From: Bacillota bacterium
GTDB lineage: Bacteria; Bacillota; Bacilli; Paenibacillales; NBRC-103111
DNA length: 12,189 nucleotides
Assembly: GCA_023391955.1 (NCBI GenBank)
Contig: JAEWAA010000237.1
Coordinates: 1-12,189 of the forward strand
Reading direction: 5' to 3'
The translations under genes and the position numbers were made by a program. The notes under the pieces are model-generated. The model made no database searches. It saw nothing but the letters and a program-made list of their open reading frames with translations, and was not told where the DNA came from. This document shows, piece by piece, positions 6,996-12,189 of the stretch (position 1 is its first letter; the number at the start of each line of letters is the position of its first letter).

Positions 6996-7023
6996 CCATG
7001 TTAGGTTTGACGCATCGCTAGTG
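6996..7023 (-). repeat. Right terminal inverted repeat of the IS
   Basis: Read on the minus strand it begins CACTAGCGATGC and ends TAACATGG, pairing with 5536-5563 at 24 of 28 positions. Confidence 0.9.
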
Positions 7024-7032
7024 CTCTGGCCG
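7024..7032 (+). repeat. Right target-site duplication of the IS
   Basis: CTCTGGCCG is an exact copy of 5527-5535, directly outside the right inverted repeat. Confidence 0.85.
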
Positions 7033-7088
7033 CCGTTAGCCTAGGGAAGCTGCCCATTTTGGACAAATAGCGGCTTTCACCGCCGTTA
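7033..7088. repeat. 183-bp inverted element, copy 2, right part (cut by the IS)
   Basis: CCGTTA (7033-7038) is the head of the reverse unit whose other part is at 5517-5527. A complete reverse unit follows at 7064-7088 (minus strand: TAACGG, eight variable bases, GCCGCTATTTG), with its 5' end 50 bases from the first. With the IS and one target duplication removed, the unit heads fall at offsets 0, 50, 132 and 182, the same as in copy 1. Bases 7089-7189 show nothing I can assign. Confidence 0.83.
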
Positions 7089-7189
7089 GCCTTCCCGGCA
7101 TCCGCTACCAGCCTCCCACTCACTAGTCTCCGGAATCCAGCCTCCGTCCCATCAGTCCCGCCGCGGTGCGGTATCCGCCCACCCCGGCA

Positions 7190-7240
7190 CAAAATAGGAG
7201 CTGTCCCCAACAGAAAAACCTGTTGGTGAGGACAGCTCCT
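7190..7240 (-). terminator. Rho-independent terminator of the LacI-family gene
   Basis: AGGAGCTGTCC (7196-7206) pairs perfectly with GGACAGCTCCT (7230-7240). Inside, CCAACAG (7207-7213) pairs with CTGTTGG (7220-7226), with a 3-base bulge and a 6-base loop. On the minus strand the stem is followed by ATTTTG (7190-7195), a usable T-run 45 bases past the stop codon. On the plus strand only TTT follows, so it may also slow transcription from the other side. Confidence 0.85.
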
Positions 7241-7284
7241 TTGTCATAGGCCGCTTATCCTGCCGCTCCGCACTCCGGAAGCGG

Positions 7285-8301
7285 CTATTCCTGCGGCTTC
7301 CCGGTGGAGCTGCGAACGATCAGCTCGGAGGGCAGCACAATTTTGCGGGTGCTGGCGGGGGCGCCGGATTGGATTCGCTCGATGAGCAGCTGCATGCCGA
7401 GAAAGCCCATATCGTAGGCGGGCTGCTTCGCCACCGTCAGGAAAGGATTGTAATCCGGGATGATATCCGGATCATCGAAGCAGGTGACGGCCATCTCCTC
7501 CGGCACGCGGATCTGCAGGGTCCGCAAGGCCCGCAGCGTATTCACGCCGATGAAGTTGTTGGCCGCCAGAATGGCGGTGGGCCGTTCCCCCTGCTGCAGG
7601 GAAACCAGCTTGGTGATAATCTCGTCGAAGTTGTCCTGCTTGAAGTGGGTTTCGATCATATATGCCGGATTGGGCTCAATCCCGGCAAGCTGCAGGGTTT
7701 CCCGGAAAGCCTGGTCCCGCTCCCGCACATTGGAGAGGGAGGAGGGCCCGTTGATAAAGGCAATCTTCCGGTGCCCGAGCGCAATCAGATGCTGCACCAG
7801 TTGGCGGGTGGTCTGGAAGTTGTCGCCGGAGATAGAGTCCGCCGGCACCTGGGGGATGGTGCGGTCCACGTACACAAAGGGAATATTGCGTTTCACCAGC
7901 TTTTTCACATGGCTGGCGGAAGCCTCACCGGAGGGCACCAGCAGCACCCCGTCCACTCCTGCAGACATGAGCATGCCGATATATTGGGACTCCTTGTCCG
8001 GATTTTCGTCGGTATTGCCCAGAATCAGATGGTAGCCCAACTGCAGCGCCTTGTCCTCCGCCCCCCGGGCGATATTGGTGAAGAAGGGATTGGAGATATC
8101 GGGAATAACCAGCGCCACCAGCCGGGTTTCCTTGGAGGTCAGGCTGCGGGCCTGTTTATTGGGCACATAATCCAGCTCGCGGATCACCTCCTCCACCTTC
8201 AGGCGGGTGGATTCCTTAATCAGCGGCGATTTATTAATCACACGGGAAACAGTCATGGGAGAAACATTGGCCCGTTTGGCGATATCGTATATGGTGACCA
8301 T
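7285..8301 (-). CDS. LacI-family transcriptional regulator
   Basis: The 338-residue protein has the full LacI/GalR layout. Residues 3-25 form the helix-turn-helix (TIYDIAKRANVSPMTVSRVIN), followed by the hinge region ending in DYVPNKQARSL (44-54). Residues about 60-330 form the two-lobed periplasmic-binding-like sensor, with family segments VALVIPDISNPFF, DGVLLVPSG and GHRKIAFINGP. Length is typical. The start at 8301 has AGGAAG (plus 8313-8318) 11 bases upstream, a rather long spacing. It is divergent from the sugar-oxidation operon and most likely represses it through the palindrome at 8418-8431, with release by an operon sugar or intermediate such as L-fucose, L-galactose or their acids. 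The target is inferred from position; the effector is not known. It ends at a strong terminator. Confidence 0.93.
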   Translation of the reverse strand: MVTIYDIAKRANVSPMTVSRVINKSPLIKESTRLKVEEVIRELDYVPNKQARSLTSKETRLVALVIPDISNPFFTNIARGAEDKALQLGYHLILGNTDENPDKESQYIGMLMSAGVDGVLLVPSGEASASHVKKLVKRNIPFVYVDRTIPQVPADSISGDNFQTTRQLVQHLIALGHRKIAFINGPSSLSNVRERDQAFRETLQLAGIEPNPAYMIETHFKQDNFDEIITKLVSLQQGERPTAILAANNFIGVNTLRALRTLQIRVPEEMAVTCFDDPDIIPDYNPFLTVAKQPAYDMGFLGMQLLIERIQSGAPASTRKIVLPSELIVRSSTGKPQE

Positions 8302-8346
8302 AAAGGGGACTTCTTCCTTTCGGCTTCTGCTTATTCCTTATTACCC

Positions 8347-8375
8347 ATGATGAAACATACACGGTGAATTTTCAA
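8347..8375 (-). promoter_or_regulatory. Candidate promoter of the LacI-family gene
   Basis: On the minus strand TTGAAA (plus 8370-8375) and CATCAT (plus 8347-8352) are separated by 17 bases. The -35 is good and the -10 is weak (4 of 6), as expected for a low-level regulator gene. Confidence 0.4.
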
Positions 8376-8386
8376 GTCCTATGTGG

Positions 8387-8415
8387 TTGACCGATATAAA
8401 CTGCGGTGTTATTAT
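8387..8415 (+). promoter_or_regulatory. Sigma-A promoter of the sugar-oxidation operon
   Basis: TTGACC (8387-8392) and TATTAT (8410-8415) are separated by exactly 17 bases, each matching consensus at 5 of 6 positions. Transcription should begin near 8422, inside the palindromic operator and about 36 bases before the first start codon. Confidence 0.72.
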
Positions 8416-8417
8416 TT

Positions 8418-8431
8418 TGTTATCGGTAACA
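8418..8431 (+). promoter_or_regulatory. LacI-type operator
   Basis: TGTTATCGGTAACA is a near-perfect palindrome with the central CG typical of LacI-family sites; the half-sites TGTTAT and TGTTAC differ at one base. It covers the expected transcription start, so binding would block the promoter. It also matches the catabolite-responsive (cre) consensus TGWAANCGNTNWCA at all but position 4, so CcpA could bind too. A weaker related sequence, TTGACCGATATAA, overlaps the -35 box at 8387-8399. Confidence 0.7.
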
Positions 8432-8457
8432 CAAAAATATCAGAAAGGAGTGCTAAA

Positions 8458-9126
8458 GTGAACATCATCCGAATGATTGACCTGTCCCAGGAGCTGTACC
8501 ACAACTGCCCGGTCCTGCCGGAGTTTGCTCCGCCGAAGCTGGACTACATCCTGGTGGGCCCTAGGGACGGCTGGAATCTGGAGCAGCTGACCATGAACCT
8601 GCACACCGCCACTCACATGGATGCGCCTGCACATATGGCCGATTTCCGGCTGACTCTGGACGCCATTCCTGTGGAACGGTTCCAGGGCAGGCTGGTTGTG
8701 CTTGATATGAGCGGCAAAAAGCCCGGTGAACCGGTGATGGTAGCCGATCTTCTGCCTTACGCAGACCGGCTGTCCGGGGAGCCGGTGGTTTTCCTGTATA
8801 CGGGCTGGGGGGAGAAACGCTCCTGGACACGGGAGTTTATTTACGAATCCCCCTACCTCTCCAGTGAAGGCGCCGGATATTTGGTGGAGCAGGGAGTGCG
8901 GGGAGTGGGCATCGACCACTTCAGCATCGGGGGCACCGGCCCGGACAATGAGGACACCCACCGGACTCTGCTAGGGTCGGGAATATGGATTGCAGAGGGT
9001 TTGCAGCTGGATGATCCGGCCCTGTTGAAGGGCCAGTGGCATGTATTTTCCCTCCCGGTCAAAATCAGAGACAGCAGCGGGGCCCCGGCAAGAGTGGTCG
9101 CCGTCCAATGGAAGGAAGAGGAGTAA
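8458..9126 (+). CDS. PF04199 'cyclase' family metal-dependent hydrolase
   Basis: The 222-residue protein starts at GTG 8458, chosen because AGGAG (8446-8450) lies 7 bases upstream; the longer frame from 8383 would run through the promoter and operator. The family motif H-x-x-T-H-x-D-x-P-x-H is seen as HTATHMDAPAH (H49, T52, H53, D55, P57, H59), supplying metal ligands, and further conserved parts follow: GIDHFSIG, DTHRTLL (H168) and the Glu in GIWIAEGLQL (E180). Known members, such as kynurenine formamidase (KynB) and isatin hydrolase, hydrolyse amide or cyclic amide bonds in the cytoplasm. Here it is the first gene of an operon with two sugar dehydrogenases, with only 6 bases to the next gene and no tryptophan-pathway gene in view. 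I infer that it may open the sugar lactone made by the next enzyme; this is a hypothesis, since known sugar lactonases belong to other families. Confidence 0.88.
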   Translation: MNIIRMIDLSQELYHNCPVLPEFAPPKLDYILVGPRDGWNLEQLTMNLHTATHMDAPAHMADFRLTLDAIPVERFQGRLVVLDMSGKKPGEPVMVADLLPYADRLSGEPVVFLYTGWGEKRSWTREFIYESPYLSSEGAGYLVEQGVRGVGIDHFSIGGTGPDNEDTHRTLLGSGIWIAEGLQLDDPALLKGQWHVFSLPVKIRDSSGAPARVVAVQWKEEE

Positions 9127-9132
9127 TCACCC

Positions 9133-10080
9133 ATGAAGTACCGCAGATTAGGTAAAACAGATTTGAATGTGCCGGTTTTGAGCTTTGGAGCCTCTTCCCT
9201 GGGCTCGGTTTTCCATGAAACGAATGATGCCGAAAGCATCCGTACCGTCCATACCGCCTTGGACTGCGGCATGAATTACTTGGACGTCTCCCCCTATTAC
9301 GGGTTGTTGAAGGCGGAGCGGGTGCTGGGTCAAGCCTTGAAGGGCATTCCCCGGGACAGCTATATTCTCAGCACCAAGGCCGGGCGTTACGGAGAGAACG
9401 AGTTTGATTTCTCCTACAGCCGTATTCTCCGAAGCGCGGAGGAAAGTATGCAGCGGCTGCATACGGATTACCTGGACATTCTGTACCTCCATGATATCGA
9501 ATTCGCCGACGTGAACCAGATCATAGAGGAAGCGCTGCCTGCCCTGCAGGAGCTGAAGACACAAGGGAAAATCCGGTATACCGGGATTTCGGGGCTGCCT
9601 TTGTCCATTTTCAAAAAAGTGCTGAAGGCTCATCCGGTGGATGTGATTCTATCCTACTGCCATTATTCGCTTAATGACGATTCGCTGACGGAGCTGCTTC
9701 CCGGACTTGCCGCAGCCGGGACAGGGCTGGTGAATGCCTCGCCGCTGTCCATGGGGCTGTTGACCGGGAACCCGGTCCCCGCCTGGCATCCGGCGACCCC
9801 GCCCATCCGGGAAGCCTGCCGGAGGGCGTTTGAATTTTGCGAAGCCCAAGGCTATTCCCTGCCCAAGCTGGCCATTCAGTTTTCCGTGGGCCACCCCGGT
9901 ATTCCCACAACCCTGGTAAGTACGGCTAACCCGGAGAACATCCGCCGCAACGCCGCTTTTGCCCTGGAGGAGCCAGACTCCGACATGATGGAAAAGGTAC
10001 TGGAGCTGCTCAAGCCTGTGCAGCGTCTATCCTGGCATAGCGGCAGGCCGGAGCATAATGAGGAGGTGCGGGTGGAATGA
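9133..10080 (+). CDS. Aldo/keto reductase, L-galactose (L-fucose) 1-dehydrogenase type
   Basis: The 315-residue protein is a single aldo/keto reductase barrel with the complete catalytic tetrad D51, Y56, K82 and H120 (DVSPYYG, STKAGRYG, LYLHDIEF). It closely resembles plant L-galactose dehydrogenase as I remember it, sharing segments such as GASSLGSVF, SPYYG, LHDIEF, GISGLPL, ILSYCHY and ASPLSMGLL. Enzymes of this branch oxidise L-galactose, and relatives oxidise L-fucose and other aldoses, at C1 with NAD(P) to the aldonolactone. L-fucose is 6-deoxy-L-galactose, so either is plausible. It starts 6 bases after the previous stop with AGGAG (9119-9123) 9 bases upstream, and its stop overlaps the next start by 4 bases (ATGA), so it is translated with its neighbours. 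The GH95 gene downstream supports an L-fucose or L-galactose substrate. Confidence 0.85.
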   Translation: MKYRRLGKTDLNVPVLSFGASSLGSVFHETNDAESIRTVHTALDCGMNYLDVSPYYGLLKAERVLGQALKGIPRDSYILSTKAGRYGENEFDFSYSRILRSAEESMQRLHTDYLDILYLHDIEFADVNQIIEEALPALQELKTQGKIRYTGISGLPLSIFKKVLKAHPVDVILSYCHYSLNDDSLTELLPGLAAAGTGLVNASPLSMGLLTGNPVPAWHPATPPIREACRRAFEFCEAQGYSLPKLAIQFSVGHPGIPTTLVSTANPENIRRNAAFALEEPDSDMMEKVLELLKPVQRLSWHSGRPEHNEEVRVE

Positions 10081-11090
10081 AAAGCATCGTATGTGTGGAG
10101 CCGGGCCGTTTTGAGATGAGAGAAGCGCCGGTTCCTGTACCCGGTCCGGGGGAAGCGCTGGTGCGGATTCACCGGGTGGGAATCTGCGGCACAGATCTGC
10201 ATGCCTACAGGGGAAAGCAGCCGTATTTCGAATATCCCCGGGTGCTGGGGCATGAACTGTCCGGCGAAATCGTAGAGATAAATGGGCAGGACCCGGATTT
10301 GGCCCCCGGTGACCAGGTATGTGTGATTCCCTATGTGCATTGCGGAGAATGTATCGCCTGCCGCAGCGGCAAAACCAACTGCTGCACCAAGATGAGCGTA
10401 ATGGGGGTGCATCAGGATGGGGGTATGCGGGAATATATGACCGTTCCCCTGCGGCATCTGGTCAAAACCGAGGGACTGGCTCCGGAGCAAGCCGCCATTG
10501 TGGAATGCCTCTGTATCGGCGCCCACGCCGTCCGGGTGGCGGATGCCCGTGCCGGCAGCTGGGTCATGATTATCGGCGCAGGGCCAATCGGACTGGGCGC
10601 TATGCGGCTTGCTAAGCTGGCGGGAGCGCGGGTTATCGCCATGGACATCAATGAGGAGCGGCTGCGCTTCTGCAAGCAGTGGGCTTCTGTGGATGAAACG
10701 GTAACTGCCGGGCAGGAAGCGCTGGCAGCGGTGGAGAAGATAACAGGAGGGGATTTTCCAGTAGCTGTCATCGACGCCACCGGCAACACCAGCTCCATGG
10801 AGCAGGCCCTCCATTTTGTAGCCCATGGGGGCAGGCTGGTGTACGTGGGGCTGGTGAAGTCGGATATTACCTTCCATGACCCCGACTTCCATAAGCGGGA
10901 AATGGCCATTATGGGCAGCCGCAATGCCATGCGGGAGGATTTCCTGGATGTGATTGAGGCCATACGGACAGGCAAAATCGATACGGATTCCTTTATTACC
11001 CACCGGGCAGGCTTCGCGGACATGATCGGGCAGTACGAGGAGTGGCTCCGTCCGGAATCAGGCGTCATCAAGGCCATTGTGGAGCTGTAG
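10077..11090 (+). CDS. Zinc-dependent dehydrogenase, L-galactonate/L-gulonate 5-dehydrogenase (LgoD) type
   Basis: The 337-residue protein is a medium-chain zinc dehydrogenase. The catalytic zinc site has C37 and H59-E60 (VGICGTD, GHE). The structural zinc cysteines are C89, C92, C95 and C103 (HCGECIACRSGKTNCC). The Rossmann motif GAGPIG is at 167-172. Segments CVIPYV, VMGVHQDGG, DATGN and FHKREMAIMGSRNA resemble E. coli LgoD (YjjN), which oxidises L-galactonate to D-tagaturonate with NAD. The usual Pro after the conserved Glu is Cys here (VECLCIGAH, E143-C144). AGGAGGT (10061-10067) lies 9 bases before the start, which overlaps the stop of the preceding gene. In context it should oxidise the aldonate formed from the L-sugar; L-fuconate is an alternative substrate. 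The next gene follows after 56 bases with no terminator. Confidence 0.88.
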   Translation: MKSIVCVEPGRFEMREAPVPVPGPGEALVRIHRVGICGTDLHAYRGKQPYFEYPRVLGHELSGEIVEINGQDPDLAPGDQVCVIPYVHCGECIACRSGKTNCCTKMSVMGVHQDGGMREYMTVPLRHLVKTEGLAPEQAAIVECLCIGAHAVRVADARAGSWVMIIGAGPIGLGAMRLAKLAGARVIAMDINEERLRFCKQWASVDETVTAGQEALAAVEKITGGDFPVAVIDATGNTSSMEQALHFVAHGGRLVYVGLVKSDITFHDPDFHKREMAIMGSRNAMREDFLDVIEAIRTGKIDTDSFITHRAGFADMIGQYEEWLRPESGVIKAIVEL

Positions 11091-11146
11091 CAAGCGTATT
11101 TGAAAGGGTTATCATTTTTTCATTCCTATAAAAGGTGGTACAGTTC

Positions 11147-12189
11147 ATGACTCTTCTATCGGAAACAGCAATGTGGTTTGATGCTCCGGCCAAGGTGTGG
11201 GAGGAGGCGCTGCCTGTTGGCAACGGATGTCTGGGCGGCATGGTGTACGGAACGGTGGAGCAGGAGCAGATTCAATTTAATGAGGATTCCGTCTGGTACG
11301 GCGGACCGCGGGACCGCAACAATCCCGATGCCTTGGAGAATCTGCCGCTGATCCGGCAGCTGCTGTTTGAGGGCAGGCTGAAGGAGGCCCACCAGCTGGC
11401 GGAGATGGCCTTCTCCGGCACACCGAGAAGCCAGCGGTATTATTTGACCGCAGGCGATCTGATGATCCGCTTCGAGCATCCTGCCGGAGAGCAGCTCCAC
11501 TACCGGAGAGAGCTGGATTTGGAGCAGGCGCTGGCCTCCACTTCCTACCAGTGCGGAGGTGTTACCTTCCGCCGGGAGGTATTCAGCAGCTTCCCCGACC
11601 AGGTGATGGCTATCCGCCTGACCGCTGACCGGCCTGGGGCGCTGACCTTCACGGCCCGGTTCGAACGCAAGAAGGGGCGGCATGTGGATGCCGTCTACAA
11701 GCACAGCCCGGATACTCTGGTTATGGCCAATGACTGCGGCGGACGGGACGGGGGCAGGTACAGCGCCGTGGTCAAAGCAGTTGCAGCAGGCGGCAGCGTC
11801 CGGGTCATCGGCGAGCACCTCCGGGTGGAGCAGGCGGATGAGGTGACGCTGCTCCTGGCTGTGGCCAGCACCTTCCGGCACCCGGAGCCGGAGCAGCATT
11901 GTTTTGGCCTTCTGGAGCTGGCGGCCGCCTTGCCGTACACGGAGCTGAAGAAGCGTCATATCGCCGACTACCGTGCGTTGTTCCAGCGGGTCACCCTCCA
12001 ACTGGGTGGCCTGACACCAACTGAAGAAAATCCGGACAGCCTGCCCGTCCCCAAACGGCTGGAGAGGGTGAAGGAAGGCGCAGATGATCCGGGCCTCTTC
12101 ACCCTGTACTTCCAGTTCGGCCGTTACCTGCTTATCTCCTGCAGCCGTCCAGGCGGATTGCCTGCCAATCTCCAGGGAATCTGGAATGA
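11147..12189 (+). CDS. GH95 alpha-L-fucosidase / alpha-L-galactosidase, N-terminal part (3' end outside window)
   Basis: The frame is open from ATG 11147 to the window end: 347 full codons of a protein that is normally some 700-800 residues. AAAGGTGG (11131-11138) lies 8 bases before the start. The N-terminal domain shows GH95 signatures: W-x5-ALPVGNGCLGGMVYG near residue 22, then FNEDSVWYGGPRDRNNP near 44, then HIADYRALFQRV near 270, and LYFQFGRYLLISCSRPGGLPANLQGIWN at the window edge. The catalytic residues lie downstream and cannot be checked. GH95 enzymes are inverting hydrolases that remove alpha-1,2-linked L-fucose or, in some members, alpha-L-galactose. No signal peptide is seen, so it probably acts inside the cell on imported oligosaccharides. 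The 56 bases after the dehydrogenase gene hold no terminator and no good promoter, so it is most likely the fourth gene of the operon. The TGA formed by the last three bases of the window is out of frame. Confidence 0.93.
   Translation, partial: MTLLSETAMWFDAPAKVWEEALPVGNGCLGGMVYGTVEQEQIQFNEDSVWYGGPRDRNNPDALENLPLIRQLLFEGRLKEAHQLAEMAFSGTPRSQRYYLTAGDLMIRFEHPAGEQLHYRRELDLEQALASTSYQCGGVTFRREVFSSFPDQVMAIRLTADRPGALTFTARFERKKGRHVDAVYKHSPDTLVMANDCGGRDGGRYSAVVKAVAAGGSVRVIGEHLRVEQADEVTLLLAVASTFRHPEPEQHCFGLLELAAALPYTELKKRHIADYRALFQRVTLQLGGLTPTEENPDSLPVPKRLERVKEGADDPGLFTLYFQFGRYLLISCSRPGGLPANLQGIWN

Larger units (their letters stand above)
5536..7023 (-). mobile_element. Complete IS4-family insertion sequence, 1488 bp
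   Basis: Both ends are defined by 28-bp inverted repeats (5536-5563 and 6996-7023) that match at 24 of 28 positions: the outer 12 bases CACTAGCGATGC and the inner 8 bases TAACATGG are identical. A 9-bp direct duplication CTCTGGCCG flanks them (5527-5535, 7024-7032). Removing the element and one duplication rebuilds an intact repeat unit, which independently confirms the borders. Inside is one intact transposase gene on the minus strand. The element is visibly richer in A and T than the genes around it, as expected for a newcomer. Intact ends, duplication and gene suggest recent and possibly active transposition. It sits between the 3' ends of GH42 and the LacI-family gene, so it breaks no gene. 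Confidence 0.93.

Noticed and set aside
7001..7210. 69-codon minus-strand frame
   Set aside because: It crosses the IS end, the target duplication, a repeat unit and a terminator stem, so it is a chance frame.
7369..8367. 332-codon plus-strand frame opposite the LacI-family gene
   Set aside because: Its composition is that of a complement shadow (His, Gly and Gln rich), and the minus strand encodes a clear LacI protein.
8383..8457. Upstream extension of the PF04199 gene from ATG 8383
   Set aside because: It would translate the -35, -10 and operator sequences. GTG 8458 has AGGAG at ideal spacing.
9876..11003. 375-codon minus-strand frame opposite the zinc dehydrogenase
   Set aside because: It is a shadow of two strongly supported plus-strand genes, with no recognisable domain.
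11127..11132. TATAAA as a -10 box for a separate GH95 promoter
   Set aside because: No -35 hexamer lies 16-18 bases upstream, and it overlaps the ribosome binding site.
11156..12001. 281-codon minus-strand frame at the window end
   Set aside because: It is a shadow of the GH95 gene, whose plus-strand frame carries clear family motifs.
12187..12189. TGA as a stop codon for GH95
   Set aside because: It is out of frame; the gene frame reads TGG, AAT, GA- at the window edge.

Overview
The window looks like chromosomal DNA from a GC-rich, spore-forming Bacillota, most likely a Paenibacillus relative. The reasons are strong AGGAGG-type ribosome binding sites, a GerM-type sporulation lipoprotein, AraC- and LacI-regulated glycoside hydrolase loci, and sigma-A-like promoters in AT-rich gaps between GC-rich genes. 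The taxon is inferred from gene content and style, not from a marker gene.

Layout. 1-528 is the 3' part of a HAD-family phosphatase gene. 698-1732 encodes a lipoprotein with two GerMN domains and ends at a clear terminator. 1733-2193 is non-coding and holds a loose tandem repeat and a 183-bp inverted-repeat element (1986-2168). 2194-3045 (minus) is an AraC-family regulator divergent from a GH42 beta-galactosidase (3224-5293); the 178 bp between them carries two near-identical 17-bp direct repeats 64 bp apart. Between GH42 and the next resident gene lies a second 183-bp element, split by a complete IS4-family insertion sequence (5536-7023) with 28-bp inverted repeats and a 9-bp target duplication. 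7285-8301 (minus) is a LacI-family regulator with its own terminator. Divergent from it is a tight operon: PF04199 'cyclase' hydrolase (8458-9126), L-galactose-dehydrogenase-like aldo/keto reductase (9133-10080), LgoD-like zinc dehydrogenase (10077-11090) and the N-terminal part of a GH95 alpha-L-fucosidase/alpha-L-galactosidase (11147 to the window end).

How the genes may work together. GH95 would release L-fucose or L-galactose from imported oligosaccharides. The aldo/keto reductase would oxidise it at C1 to a lactone, the PF04199 protein might open the lactone, and the zinc dehydrogenase would oxidise the aldonate at C5, giving D-tagaturonate if the sugar is L-galactose. The LacI protein probably controls this operon through a 14-bp palindrome (8418-8431) overlapping the start of transcription. 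The AraC/GH42 pair would remove beta-linked galactose. None of the hydrolases shows a signal peptide, so an uptake system is expected outside the window.

The most unusual structural signal is the pair of intergenic elements. They differ in sequence but share the same geometry: TAACGG-headed units at offsets 0, 50, 132 and 182, two forward and two reverse. In the second copy this is visible only after the insertion sequence is removed in silico.
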